Shown here piece by piece: positions 8,813 to 17,329 of a stretch of DNA of 64,000 nt. How positions within the stretch are numbered: the first letter of the stretch is position 1; every line of letters starts with the position of its first letter. Location of the stretch: positions 1 through 64,000 of the forward strand of contig CAYYOK010000004.1 in assembly GCA_964473205.1 (NCBI GenBank). The letters run 5' to 3'. The stretch comes from CAYMRL01 sp964473205 (lineage in GTDB: Bacteria > Deinococcota > Deinococci > Deinococcales > Trueperaceae). The translations under genes were made by a program, and so were the position numbers. The notes under the pieces are model-generated. The model did not search any database, was not told the DNA's origin, and saw only the letters and a program-made list of their open reading frames with translations.

Positions 8813-8893
8813 TGCTCGTCAACTCTACCACTGCGGCCAGAACTCGCGTATAGCACGTCATACACGGCGCGAGAAGAGGCCGCAGGTCCCTCG

Positions 8894-8920
8894 TTGACCC
8901 GCCGGCGCCGGTGATAGACT
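8894..8920 (+). promoter_or_regulatory. Candidate promoter of hpf
   Basis: TTGACC and TAGACT are separated by 15 nt, slightly short of the ideal, about 50 nt before the hpf start. The transcribed leader holds a short hairpin (GGACGG pairing with CCGTCC) just before the Shine-Dalgarno. Confidence 0.45.
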
Positions 8921-8970
8921 CGCCTTGACGGACGGCCCGCGCATACCGTCCGTGACCAGAAGGGAGCGCG

Positions 8971-9501
8971 ATGAACATCTACCAGTTGATCGGCCGCAAC
9001 CTCGAGATCACCGAGCCGATGCGCCAGTACGCCGAGGAGAAGCTCGCCAAGCTGGACCGCTTCTCTGATCAGATCGTCGACGCGCGCGTCACGATGTCTT
9101 ACGACACCAACAAGAACGCTGCCAGCCCGGCCAAGGTCGAGGTTCAGATCAACCTTCCCAACGGCGTCATCCGAGCCGAGGAGCGCGCCCAGGACACCTA
9201 CGCCGCCGTCGACCTTGTGGTCGAGAAGCTCGAACGCCAGCTCAAGCGCTTCAAGGGCAGGCTGATCGCGAAGCGCACCGAGGCGCTGCCTCTCGTCGAG
9301 GAGCCCGAGGAGGAGGACGGCGAGCCGAGCATCGTGCGCGTCAAGCGCCACGTGCTCCGTCCCATGACGCCGGACGACGCCGCCATCCAGATGGAGGCCC
9401 TGGGCCATAGCTTCTACGTGTTCCGCAACGCCGGCACCGACCAGGTGAACGTCATCTACCTGCGGGCAGACGGCGATTACGGCCTGATCGAGCCTGCGTA
9501 G
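8971..9501 (+). CDS. hpf: Long-form ribosome hibernation promoting factor
   Basis: Residues 1-100 are the S30AE/HPF domain that sits in the decoding channel of the 30S subunit. After an acidic linker (EEPEEEDGEPS), residues about 117-176 form the C-terminal dimerisation domain (IVRVKRHVLRPMTPDDAAIQ, then HSFYVFRNAGT) that joins two 70S ribosomes into inactive 100S dimers. The length of 176 aa marks the long form. The start follows a clear GAAGGGAG Shine-Dalgarno. The 3' end overlaps the convergent rhomboid gene by 25 nt. Confidence 0.93.
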   Translation: MNIYQLIGRNLEITEPMRQYAEEKLAKLDRFSDQIVDARVTMSYDTNKNAASPAKVEVQINLPNGVIRAEERAQDTYAAVDLVVEKLERQLKRFKGRLIAKRTEALPLVEEPEEEDGEPSIVRVKRHVLRPMTPDDAAIQMEALGHSFYVFRNAGTDQVNVIYLRADGDYGLIEPA

Positions 9502-10205
9502 TCACCGGGGGCCGGTCTGGCCAAGAGCTTGACCACCAGCAGCCCGAACACGAAGCCACCGATGTGCGCCCACCAGGCGACGTTGGCGGCTTCCGGGTTG
9601 GCGTTGGCGGCGCCGTTGCCCACCTCGAGCACTTGTATCAGCGCCCAGTAGCCGATGAACACCCAGGCCGGCAGCCATAGCGAGAAGAAGCGCGGGACCC
9701 GGAAGAACACCGACGCCAGCAGCCACGGCACGAACAGCGGCGGGATGAAGGTCAGCACCTGCTGGCGTGGGAACAGCACGATGTAGGCGCCCAGCACCGC
9801 GCTGATGGCCCCCGAGGCGCCGACCAGCGGCACCTGCGGCTCGTCGGTGATGAAGCCGAACAGCAGGCAGGCCACGGCGCCGCCCGCTAGGTAGAACAGC
9901 AGGAACCGCCAGTGGCCCATACGGTCCTCGATGTTGTCCCCGAAGACCAGCAGGAACACCATGTTGCCGATGAGGTGCATCCAGCCGCCGTGTAGGAACG
10001 TGCTCGTCACCAGCGTGTGTGCGGCCGCCAACGGCTCCGCCGCGAAGCGAGCCGGCACGTAGGCGTAGTCGAAGATGAACTCGAGCGCCCGGAACCCCTC
10101 GCCGAGGAACAGCTGGTAGACGAAGACGAGAACGTTGATGCCTATCAGCGCGTAGGCGAGCACCGGCCTGCCGTGCGGCGGGTTGCGGTCGTGAAGCGGG
10201 ATCAA
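9477..10205 (-). CDS. Rhomboid-family intramembrane serine protease
   Basis: This 242-aa polytopic membrane protein has about six hydrophobic helices. The L1 region HGGWMHLIGNM, catalytic Ser in GASGAI and catalytic His in AHIGGFVFG are present and in family order. Rhomboids cut transmembrane substrates within the bilayer; the substrate here is unknown. The TTG start overlaps the TGA of the upstream beta-helix gene, so the two are probably one transcript. The C-terminal 25 nt overlap hpf on the other strand. Confidence 0.9.
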   Translation of the reverse strand: MIPLHDRNPPHGRPVLAYALIGINVLVFVYQLFLGEGFRALEFIFDYAYVPARFAAEPLAAAHTLVTSTFLHGGWMHLIGNMVFLLVFGDNIEDRMGHWRFLLFYLAGGAVACLLFGFITDEPQVPLVGASGAISAVLGAYIVLFPRQQVLTFIPPLFVPWLLASVFFRVPRFFSLWLPAWVFIGYWALIQVLEVGNGAANANPEAANVAWWAHIGGFVFGLLVVKLLARPAPGDYAGSIRP

Positions 10206-10885
10206 CTCGGTTCGTCGCGCCCGGACGCGCGCAGCTCCGCCTGCTCGAGCTGTTGACGCAGCTTCACCACCGTGCCTGGCGGCACGACCCCCCTGACGCT
10301 GGCGCCGTGGTAGACGATGCTGCGCCTGCCGATGACGGTGCCCGGCGCCAGCACGGCGTTGCAGCCGACCGAGACGCCGTCACCGACGAGGCAGCCGAGC
10401 TTGCGCATGCCCGTGGCCTCGCCCGCGGCGCTGACCTCGCTGCCGAACACCTTGTAGTTGGCCACCTTGACGCCCGCTCCGAAGTTGACGTCCGCGCCGA
10501 CGACGCTGTCGCCGATGTAGTTGAAGTGCGGCGCCCTGGCGCCGGCGAGGAAGATCGAGCGCTTCACCTCGCTGGCGTGCATGACCTTGGCTCCCGGCCC
10601 GAGGACCACCGGGCCGCGGAGGTAGGCGGTATGGCCGACGACGGCGCCGGCGCAGAGGTAGACCGGCCCCTCCAGGAACGCGTACGGCCCTATCTCCGAG
10701 CCCTCCTCCATGACGAGTGGACCCGCGATGATCGCGCTCGGATGCACGCGGCCGCGCCTGTCGTCGAGCAGCCCGGCACCGAACGCGTCGAGCCGGGCGA
10801 GGGCCTGCCAAGGTCGGGCCACGTCTAGCAGTCCCGCGATCGGGTCGCCGACGCGCGCGAGGTCGAACAGCTCGGAGGTCAGCAT
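10202..10885 (-). CDS. Left-handed beta-helix (hexapeptide-repeat) transferase, GlmU-C-terminal-like
   Basis: The 227-aa protein is built mostly of isoleucine-patch hexapeptide repeats (for example VHPSAIIAGPLVMEEGSEIG and FNYIGDSVVGADVNFGAG). A C-terminal helix (VVKLRQQLEQAELRA) follows. The GAGVKVANYKVFG segment recalls the acetyl-CoA-binding part of GlmU-type acyltransferases, but no uridylyltransferase domain is present. A sugar-nucleotide acyltransferase is likely; substrate unknown. The ATG lies exactly 7 nt after TACACT (minus strand, 10893-10898), a leaderless arrangement. It shares an operon with the rhomboid gene. Confidence 0.75.
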   Translation of the reverse strand: MLTSELFDLARVGDPIAGLLDVARPWQALARLDAFGAGLLDDRRGRVHPSAIIAGPLVMEEGSEIGPYAFLEGPVYLCAGAVVGHTAYLRGPVVLGPGAKVMHASEVKRSIFLAGARAPHFNYIGDSVVGADVNFGAGVKVANYKVFGSEVSAAGEATGMRKLGCLVGDGVSVGCNAVLAPGTVIGRRSIVYHGASVRGVVPPGTVVKLRQQLEQAELRASGRDEPS

Positions 10886-10945
10886 GGCAACCAGTGTAGG
10901 TCATGCCGGCCGGGCGACGGCAAGGTTAGAATCTCCTCAGACACC

Positions 10946-11824
10946 GTGCTGAAGCTGATCTACAACCCGCTCGCGGGACGGGGACGTGCACCTGCTGCGA
11001 TCGCGCAGGTGACCGATACCCTCACGTCGGCCGGCGCCGACTTCGAGATCGTCGTCACCGAAGGGCCTGGGCACGCCACCGAGATCGCGGCAGCGACCGC
11101 GGCCGGTGCGACCATCGTCGCGGTCGGCGGCGACGGCACCGTCCACGAGGTGGTGGCAGGCATGTGGCGCGCCGGACTGGACGACCGCACCCTCGGCGTG
11201 ATCCCGGTCGGCTCCGGTGACGACTTCGCGCACGCCAACGGCATCGACCGCCGCGACCTCGCCACCGCCGTCAGGCGCGTTCTCAACGGGACGCCCGTGA
11301 AGGTCGATCTGCCGTTCGTCAACGGCGCGCCGTTCGTCAACGCCCTCGGCGTGGGTTTCGACGCCGAGGTAGGCGCGAGGTTCGCCCGCTCGCCGCGCTT
11401 CCTCAAGGGGCTCGCGGGCTACCTGTACGCCACCTTCGCCTCGCTCTCGCGGCTCGACACCAGCGACGTCGAGGTCGAGGTCGACGGCCGCGTCGTGTAC
11501 AGCGGGCGTTCGCTCCTGGTCGCGACGCAGAACGGGCCTCGCACCGGCGGCAGCTTCCTGTTCGCGCCCGACGCCGTGATCGACGACGGCTGGCTCGACG
11601 TGGTGATAGCCGGTGACTTCAACGTCGCCAGCACGCTGGCGCTGCTGCCTCGCGTCATGAAGGGCACCCACGTCGGCCACCCGCAGGTCACGCTGCTGCG
11701 CTGCCAGGAGCTGCGTCAGCGCTGGGAGCGCCCGCGGCACGCCCACACGGAGGGCGAGCCTCTCCCGCTCGGCACCGAGTTCCACGTCAAGCTGATGCCC
11801 GCTGCTCTGAACGTCTTGCGCTAG
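10946..11824 (+). CDS. Diacylglycerol kinase-family lipid kinase
   Basis: This 292-aa DAGK catalytic-fold protein (YegS/DgkB type) starts with the characteristic IYNPLAGRGRA. The nucleotide-binding GGDGTVHEV and PVGSGDDFA, where DgkB-type enzymes have GTANDFA, follow. The C-terminal beta-sandwich includes NGPRTGGSFLFAPDA. It probably phosphorylates diacylglycerol or a related lipid at the membrane during phospholipid recycling. The GTG start lies 13 nt after TAGAAT (10927-10932), giving a leader of only a few bases. The stop codon is part of a 16-bp direct repeat described separately. Confidence 0.87.
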   Translation: MLKLIYNPLAGRGRAPAAIAQVTDTLTSAGADFEIVVTEGPGHATEIAAATAAGATIVAVGGDGTVHEVVAGMWRAGLDDRTLGVIPVGSGDDFAHANGIDRRDLATAVRRVLNGTPVKVDLPFVNGAPFVNALGVGFDAEVGARFARSPRFLKGLAGYLYATFASLSRLDTSDVEVEVDGRVVYSGRSLLVATQNGPRTGGSFLFAPDAVIDDGWLDVVIAGDFNVASTLALLPRVMKGTHVGHPQVTLLRCQELRQRWERPRHAHTEGEPLPLGTEFHVKLMPAALNVLR

Positions 11825-11846
11825 AGCTCGGAACGTCTTGCGCTAG
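11809..11846. repeat. 16-bp direct repeat spanning a stop codon
   Basis: GAACGTCTTGCGCTAG occurs at 11809-11824, where it encodes the last codons and TAG of the lipid kinase, and again at 11831-11846 directly downstream. The period is 22 bp. It looks like a small tandem duplication of the gene end. Confidence 0.85.
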
Positions 11847-11907
11847 GTTCGCTGGGGCCAGCCAGGTCGAGGCTCCCGGCCAGGGTGCTCGCTCATGAGG
11901 CTTGGGT

Positions 11908-11941
11908 CGAGACGCTCGAGGCGAGACGCTCGAGGCGAGAC
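11908..11941. repeat. 14-bp tandem repeat
   Basis: CGAGACGCTCGAGG is repeated twice in tandem, followed by a partial third copy CGAGAC, between two convergent genes and just upstream (plus-strand sense) of the terminator hairpin. Confidence 0.8.
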
Positions 11942-11950
11942 ACCAAAGAA

Positions 11951-11974
11951 GAACCCCGCCCGAAGGCGGGGTTC
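11951..11974 (-). terminator. Rho-independent terminator of the SlpA-like gene
   Basis: A perfect 10-bp GC-rich stem (GAACCCCGCC / GGCGGGGTTC) closes a tetraloop that reads UUCG on the minus strand and is followed there by TTCTTT. It sits 60 nt beyond the SlpA-like stop codon. The plus-strand side is also moderately T-rich, so it may act in both directions for the convergent lipid kinase gene. Confidence 0.88.
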
Positions 11975-12033
11975 TGTAGTTCTGCTTCTTGTCACCGTTG
12001 GCTGGGAGCTAGGCCCCCGAAGCCTGGCGGATC

Positions 12034-14793
12034 TTAGAAGTTGACCTCGTAGGCGATGGAGAACGCCTGGGCCGAGCTCGTCGTGCCGCCGTTGTTGTTC
12101 TGGTAAACACCGTAGGCGAAGACGAGATCCCAGTAATCCCAGATGAGTTCCCAACCGCTGGTCGACTGGGTGATGCCGTTGTTCTCGTCACCGAAGCTGA
12201 TGTCCGAAGCGAAGTCGTTCGGGTCAGGGTGGGTGCCGGAGTTGGTGTTGATGGCGCGAACGTTCGTGCCAGTCCAGGAGCCGTACTTGGCGGTCAGCGT
12301 GCTGTTCTCGAAGATGAACTCGTTGAGAACGAGGCCGACGCTCCACTGGAGTTCAGTGGCCGTGTACGTCGCCAGGTCGGTGTGGCTCGTCGTGCGGTAG
12401 TTGACCGCGGCCATCAGGCTCGGCTGGGTGTAGACGTTGAGCGGCGTGGTGACGAGACCAGTGCCGACCTTGATGGTCGTGGTGTCGTCGGTGCCCGCGT
12501 CGGAATCGTTGCGCGACTCGAAGCCCACGTACGGGGTCAGAGTCAGGATCGAGACCGAAAGCTCCATGTCGGCGTCAGCCCAGATCGTGGTGCGGCTGAA
12601 GTCGGCCGTGTCCTGCATGTAGCCGGCGTTGATGTTCAGGCCGCTGATGAGGGCGTTGGAAGCACTGCCGTCGTGGTCGAGCTCGACACCGAAGCTGGTG
12701 TCGTTCGACGGACGGTGGGTGCTGGCGCGGTTGACGCCGGCAGCGGTGAGGCTGTCGACGGCGGCGCCGTTGACGGAGGCCTGGTGGAACCAGCCGTGGA
12801 GGCTGATCGCGCGGAACAGGTCGGCTTCGAGATCCACGCCGAAGGCCTGGGCGGAGTCGCCGGCGGCGATCGTGTAGCTGTCGAAGTAGCCGATCAGGTC
12901 GATGATCGAGACACCGAGCGAGACGCGCGCACCGAAGCCGGTCTGGTCGATGGCGAACGGACGGCCATCGGACGAGCCGAGGTTGAAGCCGAGGGCATCC
13001 CACTGGTCGCCCATGGCGCGGTAGTTCGCGGCCAGGCTGTTGAGGATGGGCAGGCCCGAGCCGTCGACGCCGAGGGTGGCGTAGAGGATCGAGTCGCTGT
13101 TGGTGCCGTCGGAGCCTTGGGCCCAGGCGAAGCCGAGGTCGAAGATGCTGAGCGAGACCGCGCCGTCCACGCCGTACACGGTACGGGTGAAGTTGTCGGC
13201 CAGCACATCATCCTTGTCGGCGGCGTTGTCAGCGCGCTGAGCGAAGCTCGCGCCGATGGTCACGCCGTCGAGCGGCGACAGCGTCAGACGGGCCGCGCGC
13301 AGGTACGAATCCGTGGCCGGCGTCGTGTAGACGGCGGTCAGGGTCGGATCGAGGAACGCGAGGAACGGCGGAGCGCTGACGGTGGCGATGAAGCCGTTGT
13401 GATCGGTGCGGACGAGGTACGGCGTGAAGGTCGTACGAACGTTCGTGCCGAACGAGAAGGTCAGCGGCACGGCGCCGATCGGCGAGAAGGTGGTGGTGAA
13501 GCTGTGGACGTGGAACAGGTTCAGCGGGCCGCTACCGCCAGAGCCCAGCGGGCCGGCGATGGTCTGGGTGTGCATGTCGATGCGCACCACGGCCGCGAAG
13601 CTGTTCAGAGCGCGCGGGCTGCCCGTGCCGTCGAAGCCGAAGGCCTGCGACAGGCTGAGGCTGAGGCTCGCGGTGGCGGCGCCGGACTCCTGCTCGATGT
13701 CGTGGCGGTCCTGAGCGACTTCGCCGAGCTCCGTGCGGTAACCCGCATTGGTAGTGGCGTCGCCGTCGAGGTCCACGGCACCGGAGGAGAACACCGAGGC
13801 GCCCATGTCACGGTCGTTGTTCAGACCGTAGGCGCGGTCGATGTCGAACGGATCGCCGATGATGCGACCAACGAAGTAGTTGATCGAGATCGTGCCGCTG
13901 ATACCGAGCGGGTTGGTCTCGAGCGCCTGAACGCGAGCGGTCAGATCGTCGATCTGGCCCTGCTGTTCGGCCGAAGCGGCCTGCAGCGCGGCGACCTGGT
14001 CGCGCATGCCGACCTGCTCGCGACGGAGCAGGATGGCGAACTCGCGCAGGTTCGCGATGTCGCTGCGGTTGCGCTCGATGTCGGACTCGATACCGCTGAG
14101 ATCGACGGTGCCACCGACGACGGTGCCGCCGCCGGCCCTCTTCAGGTCGGCGATGTCGTTGCCCATGAGCTGGAGCACGCGGTTGATGGCGGCGATGTCG
14201 GCGGCGTTCTGACGGCCGAGCACGTTGGCCTGGTTCGCCAGGTTGTAGGCGTCGTCCGCGCGCGCAGCGGCGGCGTCGGCCTGAGCCTGGGCGGTGTCGA
14301 TGGCGACGCGCTGCGAGGCGATCTGGTTCTGCAGATCACGCAGCACGGCCGGGTCGACGCCACCTGCACCGGAAGCCAGAGCGGCTTCTAGCGCATCGAG
14401 CCTGGCGGAGTTGCCGGTCACGTCGTCGGAGAGGCCGGCGATGGCGCTCTCGGCGGCGGACAGGCGCACGCCCTGGGCGGCCACGTCGGAAGCGACTTCC
14501 TGCAGCGCGTTGCGCAGGGATTCGATGTCGGCACGGGTCAAGGCGAGCGCAGCGTTCAGTTCGGCGCCAAGGACGTCGATCAGTCGGCTGGCCACCAGGG
14601 CGGCCTGGTAACGCGTGAAGGCTTCGTTACCGCGGTACGTACCATCGGGGAAACCGATGATGACGCCCAGGTCCGCTAGGCGGTCGACGGCGTCGCCAGC
14701 CCAGTGGTTCGCCGGAACGTCCGGGAACGAGGACTGGGCGAAGGCGCCGGAGGCCACCACCGCTGCCAGGAGCGTGATGAGAATTCTTTTCAT
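12034..14793 (-). CDS. slpA: SlpA-type SLH-domain outer-envelope protein with beta-barrel
   Basis: The 919-aa protein begins with a clear signal peptide (MKRILITLLAAVVASGAFA, cleavage before QSSF). One SLH domain follows directly (FPDVPANHW ... GVIIGFPDGTYRGNEAFTR, about 23-70). Next is a long alpha-helical, coiled-coil region (about 75-320) and then a beta-strand-rich part ending in Phe (IAYEVNF), as outer-membrane barrels do. This matches the SlpA proteins of Thermus and Deinococcus, which link peptidoglycan-associated polymer to the outer membrane and form its major barrel. The ATG is chosen for the signal peptide; an in-frame TTG at 14940 behind a far stronger Shine-Dalgarno would add 49 residues and bury it. 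Confidence 0.9.
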   Translation of the reverse strand: MKRILITLLAAVVASGAFAQSSFPDVPANHWAGDAVDRLADLGVIIGFPDGTYRGNEAFTRYQAALVASRLIDVLGAELNAALALTRADIESLRNALQEVASDVAAQGVRLSAAESAIAGLSDDVTGNSARLDALEAALASGAGGVDPAVLRDLQNQIASQRVAIDTAQAQADAAAARADDAYNLANQANVLGRQNAADIAAINRVLQLMGNDIADLKRAGGGTVVGGTVDLSGIESDIERNRSDIANLREFAILLRREQVGMRDQVAALQAASAEQQGQIDDLTARVQALETNPLGISGTISINYFVGRIIGDPFDIDRAYGLNNDRDMGASVFSSGAVDLDGDATTNAGYRTELGEVAQDRHDIEQESGAATASLSLSLSQAFGFDGTGSPRALNSFAAVVRIDMHTQTIAGPLGSGGSGPLNLFHVHSFTTTFSPIGAVPLTFSFGTNVRTTFTPYLVRTDHNGFIATVSAPPFLAFLDPTLTAVYTTPATDSYLRAARLTLSPLDGVTIGASFAQRADNAADKDDVLADNFTRTVYGVDGAVSLSIFDLGFAWAQGSDGTNSDSILYATLGVDGSGLPILNSLAANYRAMGDQWDALGFNLGSSDGRPFAIDQTGFGARVSLGVSIIDLIGYFDSYTIAAGDSAQAFGVDLEADLFRAISLHGWFHQASVNGAAVDSLTAAGVNRASTHRPSNDTSFGVELDHDGSASNALISGLNINAGYMQDTADFSRTTIWADADMELSVSILTLTPYVGFESRNDSDAGTDDTTTIKVGTGLVTTPLNVYTQPSLMAAVNYRTTSHTDLATYTATELQWSVGLVLNEFIFENSTLTAKYGSWTGTNVRAINTNSGTHPDPNDFASDISFGDENNGITQSTSGWELIWDYWDLVFAYGVYQNNNGGTTSSAQAFSIAYEVNF

Positions 14794-14986
14794 GTTTGGA
14801 TTACCCCTTGAGCTTCTGGAGTTTGCCTTGCTCAGCGGGCGTTCCGGGGAGGCGGCTACCTGGGAGTGTCCTAGTTTCCTCGTCAGGGAGCCGAATATCC
14901 GGTGTGCCTGCTGGTCCTCTCGGTACCTCGGCCGCGTCAAGTGGGTACACCTCCTTCCAGTACGGCCCAGGACCCTCGAGAGTCCA
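14794..14986 (-). other. Long 5' leader of the SlpA-like gene
   Basis: About 190 nt separate the predicted transcription start from the ATG. The leader contains AAGGAGGTG (complement of 14948-14956), a near-perfect Shine-Dalgarno, followed 9 nt after GGAGG by an in-frame TTG at 14940. A second frame in the same leader is open for about 48 codons and ends TAA about 10 nt before the ATG. A regulatory leader peptide or ribosome standby site are both possible. Nothing else is recognised between this and thyX. Confidence 0.5.
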
Positions 14987-14992
14987 GCCTAG

Positions 14993-15021
14993 AGTAGACC
15001 ACAGGTACCCGGGGGTGTCAA
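14993..15021 (-). promoter_or_regulatory. Strong sigma-70-type promoter of the SlpA-like gene
   Basis: On the minus strand a perfect TTGACA (15016-15021) is separated by 17 nt from TCTACT (14993-14998). This fits the expected high expression of a major envelope protein and sets a leader of about 190 nt. Confidence 0.8.
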
Positions 15022-15189
15022 CCGGATTAGGCTCAGATGAGACGCAATCCGCACCGTTCTGAACGGCTCAGGTGCCGAAACGTCGCGACGCCTCCTCACC
15101 CACGTCTCATGATAGCGTCGCCCAAGCCATGCTCCGCTCTCATGTTCGACCGGCTCCGGGAAGCCGTTCCTGACTGTTAGGATCGCCAC

Positions 15190-16089
15190 ATGTCCCGCCT
15201 GAGCAGCCCCGCCGCCGACGAGCTGATCGACAAGCCGCTGCCGGTCCTCGATCACGGCTTCGTGAGACTGGTCGACTACCTCGGCAACGACGCGCGCATC
15301 GTGCAGGCAGCGCGCGTCTCCTACGGCGAGGGCACCAAGAGCGTCCGCGAGGACTCGGCGCTCGTCGACTACCTGTTGCGGCACAGGCACACCTCGCCGT
15401 TCGAGCAGGTCGTGATCACGTTCCATCTGAAGATGCCGATCTTCGTCGCGCGCCAGTGGATCCGCCATCGCACCGCCAGGCTCAACGAGATCAGCGGCCG
15501 CTACAGCGTCATGCGCGACGAGTTCTACCTGCCGCGCGCGTTCGAGGTGCGCCATCAGAGCGCCAACAACAAGCAGGGCTCCGACGAGCGCGAGGTGGAC
15601 GCCGAGCTCGCGGGTCGGGTCGTCGAGCTGCTCGCTTCGGGGCAGCGCCGCAGCTACGACGAGTACGAGGAGCTGCTCGAGCACGACGTCGCGCGGGAGC
15701 TGGCGCGCGTCAACCTGCCGCTGAGCCTCTACACGGAGATGTACTGGCAGTGCGACCTCAACAACCTGTTCCACTTCCTGAGACTGCGCCTCGACTGGCA
15801 CGCCCAGTACGAGATCCGCGCCTACGGCGACGCGATCGCCAAGGTCGTCAAGGCCGTCTGCCCGGTCGCGTTCCAGGCGTTCGAGGAGCACATCCTCCAC
15901 GGCCGCGAGCTGGCCAGGAGCGAGCTCGAGATCCTGCGGCAGGCGCTGGACCCGCTGAGGCTCGCCGAGGCTCTCGCCGCCTCCGGCATGCGGGCGCGGC
16001 GCCGCGCCGAGCTCCTCGCCAAGCTCGGCATCGAGGAGTCGGCGCTGCCGGCGGTCGAGGGCGCGGCCGGCGAGCGGCAACCCGGCTGA
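15190..16089 (+). CDS. thyX: FAD-dependent thymidylate synthase ThyX
   Basis: ThyX makes dTMP from dUMP with methylene-tetrahydrofolate and FAD. The signature RHRTARLNEISGRYS fits the ThyX consensus RHRxxSxNxxSxR except that the first Ser is Arg. The upstream HTSPFEQV segment and the C-terminal RLRLDWHAQYEIR segment are also typical. The length of 299 aa is slightly above average because of a non-conserved tail. The ATG follows TAGGAT (15178-15183) by 6 nt, a leaderless-type start. Possibly cotranscribed with rlmH 19 nt downstream. Confidence 0.94.
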   Translation: MSRLSSPAADELIDKPLPVLDHGFVRLVDYLGNDARIVQAARVSYGEGTKSVREDSALVDYLLRHRHTSPFEQVVITFHLKMPIFVARQWIRHRTARLNEISGRYSVMRDEFYLPRAFEVRHQSANNKQGSDEREVDAELAGRVVELLASGQRRSYDEYEELLEHDVARELARVNLPLSLYTEMYWQCDLNNLFHFLRLRLDWHAQYEIRAYGDAIAKVVKAVCPVAFQAFEEHILHGRELARSELEILRQALDPLRLAEALAASGMRARRRAELLAKLGIEESALPAVEGAAGERQPG

Positions 16090-16108
16090 CACCGCCTAGC
16101 TGCCGAGC

Positions 16109-16567
16109 GTGCGCTACCGCGTCGTCTGCGTCGGGAAGGTCAGGAGTCCTTTCGCCAAGGACGGCTCGAAGCGCTACCTCGACCTGCTGGGGCGCTTGGC
16201 GCCTTCCGAGCTGATCGAGGTCAGGGAGAGCCGCGCGGGCGAGGTCGAACGCCGCCGAGCCGAGGATGCCGAGCGGCTGCTGGCGGCCGCGGACGGCTAC
16301 GTCGTGGCGCTGGACGAGCGCGGCGCGACGCACTCGTCTCGCGGGCTCGCCGACCTGATAGGGCGGCTCGAGACCTCGGGCGTGAGCCGCATCAGCGTGC
16401 TGATCGGCGGCGCCGACGGTCATGCGGCCGAGCTGCGGACCCGAGCCGACGACAGCTGGCGGCTCTCCGACCTGACGCTGCCCCACGAGCTGGCGCTGTT
16501 GGTCCTGCTCGAGCAGCTCTACCGCGCCGAGACGATCCGCGCCGGCCACCCCTACCACCGCGCTTAG
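16109..16567 (+). CDS. rlmH: 23S rRNA pseudouridine-1915 N3-methyltransferase RlmH
   Basis: This 152-aa SPOUT methyltransferase modifies helix 69 of 23S rRNA on assembled ribosomes. The knotted SAM site is visible as SVLIGGADG, and the C-terminal signature is EQLYRAETIRAGHPYHR. Length is normal. The GTG start is chosen because MRYRVVCVGKV matches the family N-terminus. It lies 19 nt after thyX, same strand. Confidence 0.93.
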   Translation: MRYRVVCVGKVRSPFAKDGSKRYLDLLGRLAPSELIEVRESRAGEVERRRAEDAERLLAAADGYVVALDERGATHSSRGLADLIGRLETSGVSRISVLIGGADGHAAELRTRADDSWRLSDLTLPHELALLVLLEQLYRAETIRAGHPYHRA

Positions 16568-16576
16568 GCGTGCGGG

Positions 16577-17284
16577 CTAGGCTTCTCCGACGTCGGTCGA
16601 TCCCGCGGCCGCGTCGAGAGCGGCGTAGAGGCTGAGCATGCCGGTGGTCAGGTCGAGGAGCCTGTCGAACGGCAGCGGCTCGTCGGGCTCGGCCCACAGC
16701 AGGAGGCTGCGCGCGCCGACCACGAGGTTGGCGGAGCCCGAGGTGTTGGTGGGCAGGTCGTACGGGTCGACCGCCTCGGTCCGGCCGGCGCCGTCGAACG
16801 ACTCGAGCAGGCGCAGCAGGACCTCGCGCACGGCCGGCGCCAGCACGGCGCGCACCTCGGCCGCGTCGCGGGCGTAGACGCTGACGCGCGCGTCGAAGTC
16901 GGGGTCCTCGCCCAGCTCGAGCCTCACCCCGCCCGAGCGGCTGGCCTCGAGCGACTCGACGACCCTGTTGCGCCTGGCGCTGGCGCGCCACGAGACCGGC
17001 AACGCGTCGGTGACGGTCCGCAGCAGCACGCAGGTGCGCAGGCGCCTCACGGCCCCGGTCGGGCCGCTGCGCTCGCGCAGTTGGTCGAACAGCACCAGGT
17101 GGGGTTGGCCGGACCGCCTCAGGGCGTAGACGGGCGCGAGGCTGCCGGGGCCGAGATCCAGCTGGTCCCTGAGGCGCCCCTCGAGCTCGCCGCTCTCCTC
17201 GAGCTCGAGCTCGCGCGCGAAGCCGAGCCACTGCTCGGTCCTCGCGTCGACGCGACGGCGCTGCCACAGGCGCATGGCGCACAT
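16577..17284 (-). CDS. Hypothetical protein, 235 aa
   Basis: The predicted product is soluble, without signal peptide or membrane helix. It has a charged N-terminal part (QRRRVDARTEQWLGFARELE) and a mixed alpha/beta body. ATG codons at 17284 and 17275 are both possible starts. The protein has a fairly hydrophobic C-terminal helix (FDRLLDLTTGMLSLYAALDAA). I do not recognise the family. It converges on rlmH with a 9-nt gap and lies downstream of the SufT-like gene on the same strand. Confidence 0.6.
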   Translation of the reverse strand: MCAMRLWQRRRVDARTEQWLGFARELELEESGELEGRLRDQLDLGPGSLAPVYALRRSGQPHLVLFDQLRERSGPTGAVRRLRTCVLLRTVTDALPVSWRASARRNRVVESLEASRSGGVRLELGEDPDFDARVSVYARDAAEVRAVLAPAVREVLLRLLESFDGAGRTEAVDPYDLPTNTSGSANLVVGARSLLLWAEPDEPLPFDRLLDLTTGMLSLYAALDAAAGSTDVGEA

Positions 17285-17329
17285 TCAACCATTGAACCCG
17301 GGCTGGCCGTACGAACAGGCGATCGCGCG

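Noticed and set aside
12229..14391. 720-codon plus-strand frame opposite the SlpA-like gene
   Set aside because: Valine/Glu/Arg-rich antisense shadow without domains; the minus-strand protein has signal peptide, SLH and barrel end.
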